Source: Mastigias papua
Lineage: Eukaryota > Cnidaria > Scyphozoa > Rhizostomeae > Mastigiidae
DNA length: 64,000 nucleotides
Reading direction: 5' to 3'
Assembly: GCA_964019165.1 (NCBI GenBank)
Contig: OZ025282.1
Coordinates: 1,774,501-1,838,500, forward strand
Below the pieces are notes generated by a model, which saw only the letters and a program-made list of their open reading frames with translations, made no database searches and was not told the DNA's origin. This document shows, in pieces, positions 37,001-62,599 of the stretch (position 1 is its first letter; each line of letters begins with the position of its first letter). Made by a program: the position numbers and the translations under genes.

Positions 37001-38466
37001 TTAGTGAAACCAGGTTCTCCTTTGCTGAATGTGCTAATGAATTGATTGTTACTTCTGTTTTTATCCTGAATTCTGTCTGCCTTAGACTGTAGCAAACTGC
37101 CCTTGCTCTATTGCTGACAACATGATACGCATTCCAAGTGTCAGGATCCATGTCTTGGGTGCACTCACTTAGTGTCTAAGCGCAACAGAAAATATGACCA
37201 CGAGGCTCAATGCACGAAATGACCTCGTTACTTCTCTGTAAATTGATGTTAGATTAATCTCGCAGATTTAAGGAACATTTACTACTTAAGACTAAAGCAA
37301 ACCCCCTAAAAAATGTGGCAATTTAAAATATTTTTATCACTGCAACAAAATGAGAAGTAGAAAGCAAGTTAAATTCATTTCAGTCAAACCCCCGTGAAAA
37401 ATGTGCAATCTATTTAGCTGTGTTCCATAGAACAGTTTGCGTTGAAACTTACAATTTCTATAGCGGATTGACACTTAAAATTAAGAGCTATTAAGGAACT
37501 TTCAGCATCAAAACGTGGTCAGTAGACGTCAAGAAGAAAGGAACTTTAAAAACTAGGATTTGCGGTATACTACCTATAAAAGAAATGTAATCTGTGCCAA
37601 TCTTTGGAACTTATCCATCTCGCATCTTATTTTCAATTCTTCACATTAAACTTCATCCCTTCAAGTACATTTATTTACTTCAAATCACATTTCATTCTTT
37701 CACACAAATTTCCTTTCTTCAACCGCTTCATTGCACCACACAGATATACACCGAAGTACATTTCACTACTGTACATGACGTCAAAAACATAACATCAATT
37801 TCTCACCATTTCCTCTGTGCATCTATAGACTTTCCTCCCTTCGACTGCACTCTGGCAATTCAATAGGTTGACACTTAGCTTGGAAATATCAAGCTCTGTT
37901 AGTTTGTTGCATGCACGTTTTAAGCGGTTAATGATCTGTAAACAGAACAATATAAGTTACAGCCATTAGGTTTCTTACTGCATGATGCCGTTCAATATCG
38001 TCTAAACAGTTATTTTAAACCATTCAAAAATTATTTGGCAGTTTTGATTTTCTTAAATGAGGAGTTTGAAGAATTAGCAGCTGTAGGAAGGTTTGATATT
38101 TTTCTGGACTCTGTCTGTACAATTGGGATGTGTTGGATTCTAAGGTCCATTGCATTTGTGAAATAACCTGCCATAATCTACTGACCAAGAATTGTTAATG
38201 CAAATATTCAATTAAAGTAACGTCATACTCACTAGAAGATTACACTGGTCAAGTTTTGGCAAATTCCCAAGGTAATGCGATGCTTCTGATAGGAACTTTG
38301 TCTCAGTTTCTGTAATCTCAAAAGGTGCAAATGCCTTCTCAACAGTGCCCGTTTCTCGTGCAACTTCGGTTGGCACTTCAGCTTCTTGATTTTGAAATAA
38401 CCACCAAAAGCCATAACAGTTCAGAAACTGAACGACAAGAATAGTGGCCAATGTGCACAACTGCAT
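31067..38466 (-). CDS. Brambleberry/KAR5/GEX1-type nuclear fusion protein, 9 exons
   Basis: Coding exons (minus): 38466-38233, 37935-37807, 37175-36990, 36089-35867, 34874-34692, 34339-34230, 33803-33527, 32337-32113, 31302-31067; they join in frame to 600 residues. The protein has a signal peptide (about 1-20), then the KAR5/Brambleberry cysteine region (LNCQSAVEGRKVYRC at 103-117, then CTQDMDPDTWNAY at 126-138 and NRARAVC). Exons 4-6 are coiled-coil-like (about 184-355). Three hydrophobic segments follow at about 382-404, 410-430 and 438-460. The tail carries C557-x9-C567-x10-C578-x2-H581. Known members act at the nuclear envelope in karyogamy; zebrafish Brambleberry is needed for fusion of micronuclei after fertilisation. 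Exon 5 ends at a GC-AG intron (donor AG|GCAAGT) and starts at the second of two nearby AGs. Confidence 0.88.
31364..31699. mobile_element. MITE with TA-flanked inverted repeats, copy A
   Basis: The left end tacacgttg then tttttttataagaaaa is mirrored by the right end, which reads in reverse tacacgtttg then ttttttataagaaaa. The outermost TA on both sides fits a TA target duplication. The interior is made of short repeated phrases such as cttaagaaaat and gaggctcaa, also roughly mirrored, and has no open frame. It lies in the last intron of the Brambleberry-like gene, 62 bp upstream of its final exon. Confidence 0.75.
34477..34547. repeat. Tandem duplication, 35-bp unit, two copies
   Basis: The phrase cagagagc(g/t)cctcct then taatcaat(a/c)tattg then tatac occurs twice in a row in intron 5 of the Brambleberry-like gene. 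A similar gagagctcctcct phrase occurs at 63249 near a LINE-like tail, so this may derive from a LINE 3' region. Confidence 0.75.
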
Positions 38467-38497
38467 TGTTCTCTGTTGATATCTGGCTTGTGCTTAA

Positions 38498-41316
38498 GGT
38501 AGTCCTTCACACTTTAAATTTTTCATCAACTTTTTCATTCTTTCGTCAATAAAATAATAACTATAAGTGATATTGCTTCCAAAATTTGCCACACTATAGG
38601 TACAGGCTTCTGACACTTTTTGTAACATTTTGGACTTTTAAATTCATAATTATGCTAATTTATGCAATCAGCAAGCACGCTCACTTTTTTCACTGGGACA
38701 GAGATAATTCAAGAACCAAACAAGCTATTGACTTGTAGTTTTCACTATATCTGTAACTTAGAGGGACATATGTTTTGTACAGACAGAATTTTGATAAACC
38801 TTTTCTAGCTTCTAAAATTTGCTAAAAACACTGTTTCCATGGTAACAGGTGCCATTTTAGATATTTTTGAAAATTATCTGTACAAAACATTTGCCAATCC
38901 ATAACCAACATGTGGTGAAAGTTTCATGTGAATATCATTTAGATTTCCTTCTAAATTCTCTGTCCCAAATTTACTAGTCTTAAAAATCAGGTTTTTGAGA
39001 AAACGGCAGTTAAAAATTGTAAATTGGCATTTTACCAGTGACTGCCTTGAAACTTGTCACAGCTACCAGAAACATACCTTTCAAAGCATTTAGTTATTGT
39101 TCATGAAGAAACTTAATCTAAAAACCCCTTATGTACTCCAAAACCTCTGGTATAGTAACTTTAATCTCCTCTGCCATAACAGCTTCAATCTCCTCTGCTC
39201 TGCTTTCAACAATTTGGAAACTGCTACGTATTCTTGAGTATCCTCCATTCTAACTTCTTCCAGGTAGCTTTTCTGCTTCTTGCTATTTCTATCTGCACTT
39301 TGCTTCTTCATTCTTTTAGACCCTATTTTCACTCCTTGACAGTCAAATGCTCCTGAATCATAATGAACCTTAGCTCTCTTCTTTTCCTCTTTAGCTGTTT
39401 TCTTTCGGTTCAAACGCCAACCTTTATACTTTTGTGTTACTTTTCCTGATGCTGATGCAAGTCTTGCCCCATCTCTCTTATGCAAGGCTCTCAGAGAATT
39501 GGATACAACACTCTGTATTCGACCTGCTTGCATTACTTGGGCTTTAGCACCTGCACCAGTATTGTAGACACAAGCTGCCTCTGCAACAGCAGACACTATT
39601 CTATCCTTGCTGCAGAATAAACGTTTTGGACATCGTAGCCAAATTAAGTTGTTCAAGCTTTCATTTGGATTCTGTGTGAGACCCAGCAAACACTTCTGGA
39701 ACAACTCCTTGCTTGCTAGTCTTGCAAAAATAGGCTTCAACTCATTGTAGAATACTGATGGAAGCCTGTGATTTTCATCATATGTCAACATTTGAGTCTC
39801 AAGATTTGAATTAAATTTGCACCAAGAACCTTCACCTTTAGGACAAAACCTGTGCTGTACTGATAGGGGTATATCAGAAGGAGGCTTAATCATGTGATGA
39901 AATATAGCCCAAACAGCACCTTGCATTCCTTCTAGGCTTCCAGTGTTCTTTCGAATAGCTTGACCATACTTTCATTGAATCTGGTCTATTGTTAGTTGTG
40001 TCAATCTACCTTTCCCAGCTACAGATATTTTATCAGGTAACTTTTTCCCTTTTTTGCCTCTTTTTTGCCTCTCTCTAAGCCTCTTTTTTGCCAAGTACCA
40101 TCTATGGAGATTGCAACAGATATGGCACTGTCTTCATCATTTTTATCAGCATCTGGACATTTTTCCAACACAAGAGTTCTAATTCATGAAGCCTCTTGGG
40201 TCATGTTTCTTTCTGCCCCAGCAACAATTGTCCCTGAAACTGCCTTTAAATGTCTGGAAAAAGAAGCTGATGCCAGTGGTGAAGGCAAGTTCATAATAGC
40301 ACAAAAGTCTTCTAAAACCTGTCTACCACCTCTGTAGGAATTGCAACCAAATATTGATCGTTTGTTTACTTCCAATATCCCATTTTCAAACTTTTTGCTT
40401 GAATAGGATGAAGTTTCAAACTTGCATTCTGAGCATTTCAGAATGAACAATTCTGCTAAGCCATGCCTTTTTCTGCTATCTTTCAGTAGCATCATATCTG
40501 ATTTTGGGCTTCTGCAACCTTTACAAATAACAGCTGATCCCAGGAGGTGCTGAAAATGTTCCACATCAATCAAAGAGTATCCAGTTGGCACTTCAATACC
40601 TTTGACAGTAGACAGACCTAAAGAATTTGCCTTACTTCGAGTTATGGCAATTTCAGAATCATCTATTTCAGTGAAGGACGAATTTTGCAGTTTTATTTCA
40701 CTGGCGTTCTTGACAGGCTTACATGTCTCACGCATACCATGGCTCGTAGTCGAAGGAGTTGAGGATGAAGGGCCTAAAACAGTCAAATCTTGACGACGAA
40801 TACCCGTAAAAATCCTCTTTTTCTTCTGTTTCCTTGCTGCTTTTGCCCTGGCCTTGGTTGGAGGCATATCTCCAAGCAAACTGATAATTCACAAACTACA
40901 GTCTACAAACACGACAACTGCAGTCCAAGTACACCTTCTCGAAGTTAACAATATACTCACAACATTATACTCTATTGAGTACTCTATTGAGATTAAAACC
41001 TCGTTTTCAGTCACACAGGCTGTCCAAAGCAAACTGTGATGCTACAGGTGGACCATAGCTTTTTTCTGACCACTTTGGGGGGCGTGTCGTGCCTTACATT
41101 TCAAATTGACCTCCCTAGCAACCACAAAAGGGTGGTTGCTAAGGAAGATAATTCTTACCTCAGTCAGAATTATTTGATTTCTGGCAAAAACCAAGTATGC
41201 TACCCAAGATATAATGCTTGCTGATGAATTTTGAATACTTATATTGCACTTTTCCATAAAAATCCCAAAATCAAAAATTTTTGTCAGAAATGGTTTTTGA
41301 AGTGTGAAGGACTACC
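38498..41316 (-). mobile_element. TTAA-flanked DNA transposon, Kolobok/Mutator-like
   Basis: A 2819-bp element with 17-bp perfect inverted ends (ggtagtccttcacactt at 38498; its reverse ends at 41316). TTAA sits directly outside both ends (38494-38497 and 41317-41320). It encodes a decayed transposase on the minus strand. TTAA duplication is known for piggyBac and Kolobok transposons, whereas Mutator elements usually duplicate 8-11 bp. The transposase resembles the family Pfam calls Mutator-like, so I favour a Kolobok-type assignment (inference). The left end is 31 bp upstream of the Brambleberry-like start codon. Confidence 0.85.
39129..40879 (-). pseudogene. Mutator/Kolobok-like transposase, stop codon and internal deletion
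   Basis: The N-terminal part (40879-40184) carries a Cys region (CKGCRSPKSD, LKCSECKF) and LEVNKRSIFGCNSYRGG, typical of the invertebrate Mutator-like transposase family. An in-frame TGA lies at about 40184-40182. The same frame continues with SAISVAISIDGTWQKRG, the region holding the first catalytic Asp. Then the expected block of roughly 100 or more residues carrying the remaining catalytic positions is missing and replaced by lysine-rich duplicated text. After a frame change the family resumes at GKGRLTQLTIDQ, with another stop, then the C-terminal part (39926-39129: SVQHRFCPKGEGSWC, GLTQNPNESLNNLIW). This copy cannot make an active enzyme and could move only with help from an intact relative. 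Confidence 0.85.
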
Positions 41317-41320
41317 TTAA

Positions 41321-42125
41321 GCTCCACTAGAGAACCAACAGAATAGAACTAATTTGGAACAGTGGTTATACTCTAAATGGTGCTGCAAACTATATATAGT
41401 TTAGAGAGATTGTGATTGCTAGCTTGAGGTACACAAAATGTAATGGAGTTCTTCTACTAGACGAATTGGTGGAAGCGTATAGGTTTGCATTGTTTGGGCC
41501 TGTTGGGCGTATCTACCGTACGTAGAAGTCGAGATAAACAGAACTCTGTTAGCATTTGAATATCCTGGGCCAAACTGAGCATCCATGTTGTAAGTATTAG
41601 GCCTTCAAGTATTGTGCTCAGATAACACAAGGTAAATATGAATATAACTTTAATGACTGTGAGTGACAAACCTGTTATATCTTCAACTGAATGCGAAAAT
41701 TTGTTTAATAAATTCAAGATTGAATTTTCAATCTTCTGTCAGTGACTCCTTCAAGGTTTTAAGACAAACACTCATGCACAATTTGGCAATGTTGATCAAG
41801 ATCTCATGGGAAAGTAAAAACCCTAGAGGCGTGGAAAACTTCTTTGGCGTTTTGTATCTGGAAATCTCTAGAGAAAGGAAAAGTGAAGGTGTACGAGCGT
41901 ACTAGGGGAAACATGCAAGTTAAACTTGCATGACTGCAAGCCGTCTGTGTGAAGTAAACATTGATTTATCAAACTGTGTAGGTTGTCGTTGTTTGTTTCA
42001 GTCAACTGCATCCCTAGCAAGATTGCAAGAGCAATTTTATTCAAGAGCTCTACTTCTCCACCTTCTCTAATTTTTCATGATTTGAAGATCTTTAGATCTT
42101 ATGATTGCTAACGTGCTAACAGGAT
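41321..42125. other. Upstream flank of the transposon, nothing identified
   Basis: Before the transposon inserted, this sequence was directly upstream of the Brambleberry-like gene, so part of that gene's promoter may lie here (inference). No coding region or defined element recognised. Confidence 0.4.
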
Positions 42126-42895
42126 ATGTATCTCCTTTCTTTCTCAACTTCTTTGAATTTCTTTCAGATATTCTGGCAAGCTCGTAAGAGTGACATTTTC
42201 TTGAAAAGTCATTACACCTTGAAATATGGTCAAAGGTCTATTAGGTATACTTGTGCTAAAGTTTGGAACAATATTCTATCAAGTATTAAACAATCTCATA
42301 TTGTGACAAGTTTTCGCCGGCAACTAAGATTAGATCTATTCTCGAAATACTATATAGTCCAGTTGATTGATGCACCTTTTTTATAAGAATATAGTCTATT
42401 GGAATACCAAGACTCAAAATCGCTGAAATTTTAGAATAGGCTAAGGCTATTGGAAGGCTCAAGCTTCATGAAGGATGAGATATTTTGCTTCTTTGAGTTT
42501 TCTTTAAACAGCAAAACAAATGTGAGCTTCACATATCCCACCTGGGAGTCACTATGCTCTGATGAGACTCTGGAACTCTTTGGGGAGTGTCCTTTACATA
42601 CTCTTCATTATAAGAATATAGTCTAAGCAAGTCTTAATGTCCAAAATCGCCAACTTTTAAGAATAATTTATGAATATGCTTAGGTTCAAAATAAAAAATG
42701 TTAAGAATCTATTGAGAGAGCTCCTTAGAAAATTCCTCTCCATTCATATTTCTGATATTTTATGCATTCTTGTTGTATTTTTATTCCATCTTCTGTAACT
42801 TGTCTACTGTAATTAATACCTTTTGTTAGTTTTTATGACTTGTATATAGTTAAATTTTCAAAATGAAGTGAACTGAACTGAACTGGACTGCCTGT
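42126..42895 (+). mobile_element. LINE (non-LTR retrotransposon) 3'-end fragment
   Basis: The frame ending at 42386 reads KYGQRSIRYTCAKVWNNIL then SSIKQSHIVTSFRRQLRLDL, matching the R-G-IWN-LP...FK-LK pattern at the C-terminus of many LINE ORF2 proteins. The following 3' region contains two copies of a taagaatatagtcta phrase (about 42386 and 42612) and ends in a short simple tail gaactgaactgaactg at about 42870-42885. A similar tail at 63420 suggests the same family. The 5' part, with reverse transcriptase and endonuclease, is absent. Confidence 0.65.
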
Positions 42896-43796
42896 CGTCT
42901 GTTTGAGCACATATGGAGCAGTTTTAATGCAAACAGAATTTCACATCGCGCAGTTGAAGTTGATTTCGCTGAATTGTATCCTCGTATACAATAGTTCTCT
43001 ACATTCACAGAAGTTTTCTGGTGGTTTTTCTAGCCCACAAGGACGAGAGATTCTAGCTGGTCTTCAGCACCTTTAGAGCGATTATTGCGTAATTAATATG
43101 TCCCCTTTGTATCCATCGTACACATGAAAAGTTTAATCGGTCACATGCTGCTTAAACACGGGTTACAAGTAGAGTTATTTCTTGAGCATAACATGTGATC
43201 TGACTCTATCCGATTGGGCTTGTTGTAAGTTGAGCAAATGCTGGTCACAAGAACGACATGAAAAACTGCTAATACCAGGGAAGAGTAAAAACCACTTTCA
43301 TGTTCCATCGTATCGCTGTAAATAAAATCGATTACTATGACCATAGAAACTATCAATACTCAAGGGAAACGCGAAGACAATCTGTAACACATAAGACGAC
43401 ATGTTTCGGTAAAATTTTCAGTGCCTACCGTCCGCATAGCAGAAATCGCGTTGATAGAATCTTCGCAAGTGAGAAGGCTCAATTTTGGGTAAACTAGTCC
43501 ATTATGCTAAGGAATTATTTAAGAAAAAGTTCGAGTTCAAACGCTTCCAAAAATAGGATATTTTGTTACTGAGCAAAGAATTTTAGGGCGTCTTGTCAAA
43601 TCTGTTGAGCATCAAACGAGAGTGAAGTGAAGTGAATCCTTGATTGTACCCTGATCATACAGGGTTTGGGTAGGAGTGGATGGAGATCCAGGCCCATCGC
43701 TAGGGAGCGTGTGGGTGTCACACTCCCCTGGAAAAATAATTCATATGCAAAACTTGCCTTTTTTGTTGGGAACTTCTGTGCTTTTCGCTAAAGCAT
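42896..43796. other. Intergenic, nothing identified
   Basis: No gene or defined repeat recognised. A phrase gagtgaagtgaagtgaatcc at 43620 resembles the tails of the LINE-like copies. Confidence 0.4.
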
Positions 43797-44327
43797 AGTC
43801 TCCATATAGCTTCAGATTGCCTGTGATTCGCCATCTGCCATGCTCCCAGCATCGCAAGCAATTAAGCTTTAATGGCAATGCTTTCTTACGGTACTGCCGG
43901 CAGCTGTACTGTTTGATATGCCGTTATGCCTGGCTTCCATATAGCCGTAAGGTGCCTGCGACTACCGGCGACTGCTTTCTGCCATCTGCCATCTTCCATG
44001 CTCCCGATATCGCAAGTACTAAAATTTTAATGGAAACGCTTTCTTTCGGTACCGCCGGCAGCTGTTTCATGTGCCGTTTAGCTGCCGCTAAACTGCCGTT
44101 AGCTATTGGGAAGCTACCGTAACTGCCAGGAGACAGTTGAGCAAATTAAACTTTCTCCCGGTTGCTGCGGTAGCTCTACGACACATGAAACAGCTGTTGA
44201 AGGTACCGTAAGAAAGCATTTCCATTGAAATTTAACTGCCTGCGATGCCGGGAGCATGGAAGGTTGCGGATGGCAGAAAACAACCGCAAGCAGTCGCAGG
44301 AACCTTACGGCTGTATGGAAACCAGGC
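43797..44327. mobile_element. Foldback element with an extra tandem arm
   Basis: Two arms of about 150 bp face each other: 43928-44078 (starting gcctggcttccatatagccg) and 44181-44327 (its reverse starts gcctggtttccatacagccg). They share the internal text ctgccat, catgctccc, atggaaa, gctttctt, ggtacc and cagctgtttcatgtg. A third, more divergent copy of the left arm (about 43797-43927) lies immediately to the left in direct orientation. There is no coding capacity. The terminus gcctggtttcca suggests a MITE family; no clear target duplication was found. Confidence 0.75.
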
Positions 44328-47310
44328 TTAAATACACTCTGTCTTAAATAAGAACCAGTAAATTTGAGATTCAGGCTGGCTGCTCTTAATTTTTTCAATC
44401 TAGACATTAGACAATATGGGGACAATATACAAGAGAACAACTCATGTTCATGGAACAGACATTATTTTCAATAACATTAGCAGAAGACAAAAGATATGCG
44501 TTCTTAGTCTTGATACACTTACTGCTTTTTACTCACTGATGGTTAGGGTGTTTCAAGGACTTTTGGCAAACATTGCATAGCTTAGAAAGTTTTATATCAG
44601 TTTCAAATCATTTTACGACTGTGCTTCAGCTTCAGCTTGTTCTTACTTTGCTCTTAATTTCCCATCAGTTTTGAGGCTCATGTTCCTTTCAACTTGCTCT
44701 TATAAAAAGAGTGTAATGCGTCTTGTTATATTGCGACATCAAATATACCACAAATGGTATTTGGCATGTTGTTGGCACTGTCATATTACACCGCAAATTT
44801 TCTATTAAGCGCCCAGGGGCTTATTGCCTTCCAGCACTTTAGAGGGGACGTATTGGAGAGGGGGCTTAATTGAGAGAAGAAGTCAAAGAAAAATTACGGT
44901 AAGCTTATTTACTTCAATGAAATAACTTGATACACGTTTGTAGTCCACTTATTACGCAAGGTCAACATCTTTAGTACTGGAATCATAAAAAAGCAAAGAA
45001 AGTTTCAGAACTGGGCGAAAGCTTATAAAAAACGGGCACTGTGTAGGGGGTTGTACGCACCACTGACTATGAACATATACGCCTATATCCATATTTGGTG
45101 ATATGGGGGTGTAAAACCAAAGTGCTGGTCGACTGACATTCTAAGACAGGGAACAATCGAAATTAGTCTGGTTGACTCGGGCACACGCCATTTTTGCTAA
45201 TGATTGTTTGTTTTGAAAAAGGAGTAGACAATGTCCCGGAGCAGGATTGCGGAAATTCTGGGTTTCCAGAGGAAGTTATTTCCTTCTTCCAGATGTCGGC
45301 TTGGTTACGGCAAAGTAAATAGAATAAGCAGTGGCAGCATTGGGGGGGGGGGGATCAAGGGGAGTTATCATCCCCAGTAATGTCAAAAGACAACGGAATT
45401 CTGGGCGGGTTCTTTGAGGGTTCGGCTCAGATTACCGTAATCTGCTTGTTCCCCCTCCCAATAAATTATAAACAGCTAACTTTCTGCCACTGATTCTAGA
45501 TGGAAAAACTAACAAGATCAATCAACACCGAAAGTTATGAGGAAACACGTCATAAAAAAGATTCAATGCAATCATTAATCACAACAACAAAAGCATCAGA
45601 TTCTTTCACAGCTACGGCTGGATTTAGCAGGAAATGTGTTTTACTGAGTCAGAAATCTGTATCTCTTTCACACCAATCACACCAACTTTTAGCAACCATA
45701 AATCGGTTCAATAAGTTTCCGTTTAGTCCCAAGCAGTGCCGAAGCAGTGATTAGGCCACGTAAAAAGCACTAGTTAATCATCCTCGTGTGCGTCATTTTT
45801 GCATTCCGTTTTTTCATATTTGTCTTGATAAATATCGAATCATTGAGAATCAATAATATTGCATTCGCCATTAGACGTTGTATTTGTGTCAGTTGAACCC
45901 CCCCCCCCCCCCCAACAAGAAGTTGATCACATTACTACCCCAGATCCACCGATACAACGCTATTCACAACACTTTGAATGCACCTACGAGCTTCTCTTCA
46001 AACAAAATACAATACTGCACATTCAGGCTGACTAATAGAGAACAAAGACAAAGCGCCCGCCCGCGCCTGCAAATTTTTGAAAAAGGATGATAAACTAATG
46101 TTTTTTGAGGTGCCTTAAATTGTTTCACATGAAGTCAGAAATAGCGGTCTGGAATACGGAAAGTAGAAGTGACATGAAGATAAGACCGTTTGAAACCAAA
46201 CGTATTTAAGTGCCTACATATGGTTCGTGCTAACAATTCAATGGAAGACTTGGTGGTATTAGCTTTTTACTTCAGTTCAGTGGTCCTAACTGTATACAGA
46301 GAGCCAGCCATGCCTAACCCACACTTCGTTTGTTTACACTATACGTCATAGGCAATGTGATGTGCCGGCGTCTGACCGCAATGCCACACACTAAAGAACA
46401 TCCATTCATACGCCCGAGCTAAATGACGTCAGCACTTGTAATAAAAGACTCATCTCCCTCCTCTATTGGAGATCCTGTTGCATTATTGAGATGGTGAATG
46501 GTTCAGTACAAAATATACGCAACAATTCATTTTTTGAAATGGTCAAAGGAGTTTGGAGATGCAATTTGTTATGGCATTTTACTTGTAGGTATAACAAGTA
46601 AAAAGGCCGGCCGTACACGGATAGTTTTGAGAATATACATGACTCATGACATACATATGAGTAGAGATTTCACTTCATGCATGTTCTACCTGGAAAAAGG
46701 AATGCTTGTTTTGATACGTTTGCATCACTTCTTCTGAAAAAGACTCTCAAACATATTCTTGCCAGTGAAAGAGTCATTATGGCCTAATACCAGCTATTAG
46801 CTCCTGTTGTCTCCCTCTCAGCTGAAGCACTATAATCTCTCTCTGTCTCTTGCTTCCTTACACGAAAATGCTTGTCTAAGCTTATATTGTTTTTGCTTCG
46901 TTTAAATTGGTTGGGTTTACTGAAATTATACGTATAAACTACAGTAACATTATATTCATAGTATTTATAGCCAATAATAATCTATAAACAGTTTAACTTA
47001 ATCAATAAATAACTTCACTTAAGCTATTGCAACTTTTCTGCTATATGACTTGTGCAGTTAAAAAGCAAAGAATGCTCCAAATAAAACTCCAATGTTGAGT
47101 CGATATAATATATGCTCTATTATATAACTTCCGTACTCAGGGATCTGGCACTAGCTCCCTATATATATCTACTCCGCTTCAAAATAGAAGTATTGCGATC
47201 AGGTGGTGTAAAGAAAACGGAGGTCGTGGTGTTGGTATTTACGATAAATACTTTTAACATCACTTCCTTTGGATAGAAGAAACTGAAGTAGAGTTATTTT
47301 ACCATACAGC
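44328..47310. other. Upstream region of UBE2R gene, no gene identified
   Basis: No coding region I can support. Notable items: degraded element text near 44690 (gctcttataaaaagagtg), a G-rich cttaattgag stretch near 44830-44880 like the terminal motifs at 16.6 and 11.1 kb, a run of ten G at 45342, and a 16-base run of C at 45898-45913. The UBE2R promoter should lie in the last few hundred bases. Confidence 0.4.
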
Positions 47311-51933
<4,623 letters not shown>

Positions 51934-53360
51934 CAGTGAAATTGTTTAGGTATTTGTCTCGCCACAGCCATGTTCAACCGTTATTTGGCTATACTGTATA
52001 TACACACAGTCTTCGTAGTTCAATATTAGACGTATTGTTATAATTACAGTCCAAAAAAGTTAAACATGGCAGCCAACTTGTTCCGATTGTATAGTTAGTG
52101 GGCATTGTATAGTTCAAGGCAATTTCCAAGTTATTTGATTGACTTTGGATAAGTTTGATATCATACTTCTGATGAAATTACTTTACTTGCACTGGACCAG
52201 CTCTCCTACATAATTTTTGTAAGGAACCACTGCATAGGAAACCTGCATGTGCAACGCTAGAAATTCTAAGGAGCTTGCATCACAAAGGGCAGAATCATCA
52301 AGGGACTTCTGATTCGAACAACGGTACCGCCCTAGGCTGTCACTGCAAAAAATCTCGAGTTAGGAAGCTGATGTCATTCAGTGCAGTCATATTCGCATAA
52401 AATGAGTATACAATCCATGTTGCAAGTGATTCATAGAGGGATTTGCGTTGAGACTTTAGTATCCTACTATGACGCTTATGACTTGCAATGTTTTCTTGCT
52501 TCTATACTATTTTCAGGGTTCCATATATGCAAATGAATTTAAGACACCGTTAAGGAGGACCATTCAGTACTACAATGTGGGCTATAGAGGCCAAATAAGG
52601 AAATTTAATGACTAGGCCTTTTTTTTGGGGGGGGGGAGGTTCTTTATTAGAACGCATATAACGAGAGCCATTAATATCAATCATTGCTCCTAAAGTAAAT
52701 GTGAGCACCAAGGATCCAATCGTCATTTCCTTGACCTAGTTATGGCTAGAAAACAACTAGCTGTTTTGCAGTAGACCGATGCTGAAAGCTATATGACCGA
52801 GAAAAGAATTTGGACGATCTAGTGTTTCGGGTAAACCGCAAGAGCGAAGAATGTGTAACTACACGCAGTGCGAAATTATTCCGTTGCTAATATTCTTGTT
52901 GTAGGCGGTTTTACTAGGAGTGTTTTGTAATTTCATCTGTTTTCCAGGAGCCTAATGTTCCCTTACATTTGCCGAGAATATCATAAAATCAATGATCAAT
53001 CGGCACTTGAAATCACCTTATAAAATTTTTGTACTGCATTGTAAATAGGAGTGGCAGTAGTAGCTTGCGTTCGATTATGTACTGTTGAAAATTTTAGATC
53101 CTTTTAAGACCAAGATTCATTGTACTGAACCAGTACTTGGCGTAGAAACTAGCTAGGTGTTGTTTATCAAGTTAGTTTTTGCTCGTTTTGTTGTTTTAAG
53201 ATTCATAATTGGAGAAACGGGTTTCTTAATGCTATCCTTTTGAACCTTGATATAGGCATATTCGTAACTAAAACAGTAAAGTTGGTTATTACTTGATACA
53301 ATGTCAAAACAAATATTTGAATTATTTATATATTAAATAAAGTTCTGTACGTATTTGTAT
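51934..53360 (+). other. UBE2R 3' untranslated region
   Basis: The region after the stop codon has no other gene. An AATAAA signal at 53336-53341 on the plus strand is the first good polyadenylation signal, giving a 3' UTR of about 1.4 kb. A T-run followed by a G-run lies at 52620-52638. Confidence 0.6.
53336..53341 (+). terminator. Polyadenylation signal AATAAA for UBE2R
   Basis: Canonical hexamer in the text tattaaataaagttctg, about 1.4 kb past the UBE2R stop codon, followed by a T-rich stretch (tatcttttttctg) at about 53358-53370 that fits a downstream element. Confidence 0.6.
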
Positions 53361-53452
53361 CTTTTTTCTGTCCGCTATCGTTCTGTATTGCCAGTATCCA
53401 CTGGAACTAAGTCAGAGGTTCTAATGCGAAGGTTTCTATAAGACGCCAATGG

Positions 53453-62599
<9,147 letters not shown>

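Noticed and set aside
43395..43425. Fourth hammerhead-like text on the minus strand (CTGAAAA ... GAAACATGTC)
   Set aside because: The essential G of the CUGANGA box is missing and no stem II can form. It may be a decayed relative of the 26-kb copy but is not callable.
45500..45754. Open frame upstream of UBE2R, and another at 46498-46737
   Set aside because: No family recognised, and composition and context do not support a gene; could be chance frames.
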